From: Candidatus Planktophila lacus
Lineage (GTDB): Bacteria > Actinomycetota > Actinomycetes > Nanopelagicales > Nanopelagicaceae
DNA length: 64,000 nucleotides
Reading direction: 5' to 3'
Assembly: GCF_002288325.1 (NCBI RefSeq)
Contig: NZ_CP016780.1
Coordinates: forward strand, 620,001-684,000
The position numbers and the translations under genes are program-made. This document shows positions 60,749 to 64,000 of this stretch, one piece after another. The stretch's first letter is position 1; each line of letters begins with the position of its first letter. The notes under the pieces are model-generated. The model worked only from the letters and a program-made list of their open reading frames with translations. It was not told the DNA's origin and did not search any database.

Positions 60749-63700
60749 TTTGCGTTGAAGTATTTCGCCTCAGGATGATGCACGATAATTGCTGATGTAC
60801 TTTGTTCGGGATGCAACTGGAATTCTTCAGATAGCTCGACACCAATACGTCCTGGCTCTAACAGCTCACACAGCTCGACTTGTTGTTCAATGTTTGGACA
60901 GGCTGGATAGCCAAATGAGTATCTCGATCCGCGATAGCCCTGATCGAGAATCCCTTGTAGATCAGGGGCATCGTCGCCGCGAACATGGAACTCTTCACGA
61001 ACTCGGGCATGCCAATGCTCGGCTAGCGCCTCTGTTAACTGAACTGATAAACCATGAAGCTCTAGATATTCGCGGTAATTATTCGCGGCAAATAACTCAT
61101 TCGCCGCTTTACTAATCTCACTTCCCATCGTCACAACATGGAAAGCGACGACATCGGTTTTACCTGAATCTTTAGCGGCGAAGAAATCGCTCAAGCAGAG
61201 TCTGCGATCGCGTGACTGACGTGGGAACGAGAAACGTGTGCGCTCTTTACCCTTATCTGGGCCTTCGTGATGCAAGATAACTAGATCATTGCCATCGCTG
61301 ACGCAAGGGAAGTAACCGTAGACAACTGCAGCATTAAGCCAACCCTTAGATTGAACCTGATTTAGAAGCGCGCGAAGACGAGGACGCCCTTCATTTTCAA
61401 CCATCGTTTCGTACTCGCCGCGTGCACCTTTTAAGCCCCATTGACCAACGAACAAGGCACGTTCATCAAGCATTTCAACATAATCCGCTAACGGAACGCC
61501 CTTAATGATTCGGGAACCAAAGAATGGAGCCGCTGGTATATCGATATCGATCGCAACATCACTTCTCTTGGTATCGATTACTAAAGCTTCATCTTTCTTG
61601 GGGCGCAGTGGAACCTTGCGTTCTCTAAGTGCAGGCAACGCTGCTCCTGGAACTCCGCGCTTTACCGCCATAATCGAATCCATCAGACGAAGTCCTTCAA
61701 ATGCATCACGTGCATAACGAACTTCTCCAGGAAACATTCCAGCCAAGTCTTGTTCGACGAAGGCACGAGTCAACGCTGCTCCCCCAAGTACAACTGGCCA
61801 TTTTTCCGCAAGCCCGCGATTAGTTAACTCTTCAAGATTCTCTTTCATGATCACCGTTGATTTAACAAGCAACCCGCTCATACCAATAGCATCAACGTTT
61901 GATTCTTGTGCAGCATCAATAATCTGATTAATTGTCTGCTTAATTCCAATATTCACAACGGTGTACCCATTGTTGCTCAAGATGATATCTACCAAGTTCT
62001 TACCGATATCGTGAACATCGCCCTTAACCGTGGCCAGCAGCATTGTGCCGCGACCTTCGTCATCGGTCTTCTCCATATGCGGCTCAAGATAAGCAACTGC
62101 CGTCTTCATAACTTCGGCGCTCTGAAGTACGAAAGGAAGTTGCATCTCGCCTTTACCGAAGAGTTCACCCACGACCTTCATGCCCTCAAGAAGATAGTCA
62201 TTAATAATTGTCAGTGGCTTGATGCCTTCGGCCATCGCAGTATCAAGATCATCGCTGAGGCCGACTTTTTCACCATCAATGATGCGGCGTTGTAGTCGTT
62301 CAGTAAGCGGCAAAGCGGCTAGTTCCGAGGCTCGTACATTTCGTGATGCGGCTAGTTCAACGCCTTCAAAGAGTTGTAAGAATTCGGTTAGCGGATCATA
62401 GATACAGGTCTCACCGTCGTACTTGCGGCGGTCATAAACTAAATCGAGAGCAACTTCCTTATGGCGTTCTTCAATGCGCGCAAGAGGTGTGATCTTTGAA
62501 GGATGCACGATTGCTGAATCAAGTCCGGCTGCCACGCATTCGTGCAAGAAAACAGAGTTAAGAACAACACGAGCCGCTGGGTTTAAACCGAATGAGACGT
62601 TGGAAACGCCTAGAGTTGTTTGAACATCTGGATATTCGGCTTTAAGTGAGCGAATAGCCTCGATTGTCTCAATTCCGTCACGACGGGTTTCTTCTTGGCC
62701 GGTTGCGATAGGAAAAGTAAGGGCGTCGATCAAGATATCGCCGGTCTTCATCTGCCAGTTATTTGTGAGATCTTCAATAAGTCGACGCGCAACTCGTAAC
62801 TTCCATTCGGCGGTACGAGCTTGACCTTCTTCATCGATAGTGAGTGCAACTACTGCAGCACCATGTTCTCTGACCAAAGGCATGATTCGCGCAAAGCGAG
62901 ATGTGGGACCGTCACCATCTTCGTAATTAACGGAGTTAATTACGCAACGACCGCCAAGTGCTTCAAGTCCGGCTTTGAGAACATTAGGTTCGGTCGAATC
63001 AAGCACAATTGGCAGAGTTGATGCAGTTGCAAAGCGAGATGCAATCTCGTACATATCTTTTGCGCCATCACGACCGACATAGTCGACTGAAAGATCGAGC
63101 ATATGAGCACCGTCGCGGATCTGATCGCGTGCGATTTCCACGCACTTCTCCCAATCTTCAGCTACCAGTGCATCACGAAATGCTCGCGAACCATTGGCGT
63201 TGGTCTTCTCTCCAATAGCCATATAAGTATTGTCTTGGCGGAATGGAACATATTGATAGAGCGATGATGCACCCGGATCGAGCGCTGCACCACGGTTTTT
63301 AAATGGCTTGCTCGACATCTTCTCCACAACTGCGGCCAGATGCTCAGGGGTTGTTCCGCAGCATCCACCAATCAAACCAATGCCGTAATCCCCGACAAAT
63401 GTTTCAAGCGCATCCGCTAACTCTTTCGGTCCAAGCGGATACTCCGCGCCCTTTGCTCCAAGAATTGGCAGGCCAGCGTTGGGCATTACCGAGATCGCAC
63501 AGTTAGCGAACTTTGATAGGTAACGTAGATGCTCAGACATTTCGGCAGGACCTGTCGCGCAGTTAAGCCCGATTAGGTCAATCTCTAGAGGTTCAAGTGC
63601 ATTTAAAGCCGCGCCGATTTCGGAGCCCAGCAACATGGTTCCAGTTGTTTCAACTGTTACTTGGGCAATTAAAACGACGTCGAAATCGACTTCCTCGATC

Positions 63701-64000
63701 GCTTGGCGGCAACCATTAACTGCTGCTTTTGCCTGTAATAAATCTTGCGTTGTTTCGACTAAGAGCGCATCTGACTTTGCATCAAGCAGACCCTTTGCCG
63801 CTGTGTAGTACGCATCTTTCAATTTTTGATAAGTAGTATGTCCGAGCGAAGGTAGCTTCGTTCCGGGACCGAGTGAGCCAAGAACAAAGCGCGGTTTCTC
63901 TTTTGTGCTCGCAGCATCTGCCGCCTCGCGCGCGATCTTGGCTCCAGCGAAAGCAAGTTCGTAAATTCGATCTTCAATTCCGTACTCGGCTAAATTCGCC
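60745..64000 (-). CDS. metH: Cobalamin-dependent methionine synthase (5' truncated by window edge)
   Basis: At least 1,084 codons of MetH, which methylates homocysteine using methyltetrahydrofolate and B12. The frame is open to the window end; a TTG at 63822 is internal, because GSLGPGTKLPSLGHTTY upstream is conserved. Domains in order are homocysteine-binding (zinc cysteines in NCATG and GGCCGTTPEH), pterin-binding (MAIGEKTNANGSRAF onward), cap/B12-binding with DVHDIGKN, and the AdoMet reactivation domain (RYSFGYPACPN). It is B12-dependent, linking with glycine cleavage in one-carbon metabolism. Confidence 0.96.
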   Translation of the reverse strand, partial: ANLAEYGIEDRIYELAFAGAKIAREAADAASTKEKPRFVLGSLGPGTKLPSLGHTTYQKLKDAYYTAAKGLLDAKSDALLVETTQDLLQAKAAVNGCRQAIEEVDFDVVLIAQVTVETTGTMLLGSEIGAALNALEPLEIDLIGLNCATGPAEMSEHLRYLSKFANCAISVMPNAGLPILGAKGAEYPLGPKELADALETFVGDYGIGLIGGCCGTTPEHLAAVVEKMSSKPFKNRGAALDPGASSLYQYVPFRQDNTYMAIGEKTNANGSRAFRDALVAEDWEKCVEIARDQIRDGAHMLDLSVDYVGRDGAKDMYEIASRFATASTLPIVLDSTEPNVLKAGLEALGGRCVINSVNYEDGDGPTSRFARIMPLVREHGAAVVALTIDEEGQARTAEWKLRVARRLIEDLTNNWQMKTGDILIDALTFPIATGQEETRRDGIETIEAIRSLKAEYPDVQTTLGVSNVSFGLNPAARVVLNSVFLHECVAAGLDSAIVHPSKITPLARIEERHKEVALDLVYDRRKYDGETCIYDPLTEFLQLFEGVELAASRNVRASELAALPLTERLQRRIIDGEKVGLSDDLDTAMAEGIKPLTIINDYLLEGMKVVGELFGKGEMQLPFVLQSAEVMKTAVAYLEPHMEKTDDEGRGTMLLATVKGDVHDIGKNLVDIILSNNGYTVVNIGIKQTINQIIDAAQESNVDAIGMSGLLVKSTVIMKENLEELTNRGLAEKWPVVLGGAALTRAFVEQDLAGMFPGEVRYARDAFEGLRLMDSIMAVKRGVPGAALPALRERKVPLRPKKDEALVIDTKRSDVAIDIDIPAAPFFGSRIIKGVPLADYVEMLDERALFVGQWGLKGARGEYETMVENEGRPRLRALLNQVQSKGWLNAAVVYGYFPCVSDGNDLVILHHEGPDKGKERTRFSFPRQSRDRRLCLSDFFAAKDSGKTDVVAFHVVTMGSEISKAANELFAANNYREYLELHGLSVQLTEALAEHWHARVREEFHVRGDDAPDLQGILDQGYRGSRYSFGYPACPNIEQQVELCELLEPGRIGVELSEEFQLHPEQSTSAIIVHHPEAKYFNAN

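Overview
The window looks like one contiguous piece of a small, streamlined actinobacterial chromosome. Three things support this: gene order follows that of Mycobacterium and Streptomyces, the 23S rRNA is about 3.09 kb (long enough for the actinobacterial helix-54 insertion), and actinobacterial markers are present (PafBC, FtsR/GarA, an InhA-like FabI, TlyA, HelY). GC content is only about 47-50% by eye, genes are tightly packed and overlaps are frequent. This fits the free-living freshwater acI / Nanopelagicales lineage, but that placement is inference and I could not run a 16S comparison. I see no insertion sequence, prophage, CRISPR array or tRNA gene.

Layout. 1-2650: end of the SUF Fe-S operon (sufC partial, sufS, sufU, sufT). 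2700-5588: an ABC exporter facing SURF1 and DUF3099 genes. 5671-7155: fabG and an InhA-like fabI. 7418-9432: infC (ATC start), rpmI, rplT and a TrmH-type methyltransferase. 9490-12955: pheS-pheT. 13016-19063: argC-J-B-D-R-H under a double ArgR box, then tyrS. 20353-26060: tandem rrn promoters, leader hairpins, 16S-23S-5S and a terminator. 26148-33164: TPR protein, SSB-like protein, Lys-rich protein, 55-aa protein, tlyA, nadK, recN, pyrG. 33167-38891: ald, xerD, an antisense RHH/parA pair, scpA, scpB, rluB. 38892-39172: AT-rich intergenic region with five TATCGATA palindromes. 39173-43233: aroH, tyrA, fused cmk-der, a CDP-alcohol phosphatidyltransferase. 43273-49181: gcvH, garA, ftsR, DUF151, a second MerR gene, gcvP. 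From 49220 on genes are mostly on the minus strand: ppm1, lnt, 5'-3' exonuclease, helY, a lipid kinase, tatC, tatA, pafC, pafB, trmI, a plus-strand RecB-family nuclease, a HAD phosphatase, and metH running off the edge.

The genes are mostly housekeeping: Fe-S assembly, fatty-acid elongation, translation and rRNA, arginine, aromatic and glycine/methionine one-carbon metabolism, chromosome segregation, and lipoprotein/Tat export. Most are in translationally coupled operons.

The less ordinary signals are mainly in the DNA around the genes: the TATCGATA cluster near segregation genes; a co-oriented GGGGGAG heptamer (23 copies) that flips with the gene strand near 49 kb; at least nine starts of the form TANNNT-N6-start, implying leaderless mRNAs; an ATC start for infC; a second argC-like operator module in front of the rRNA operon; and pafBC next to trmI with no Pup-proteasome genes between them.
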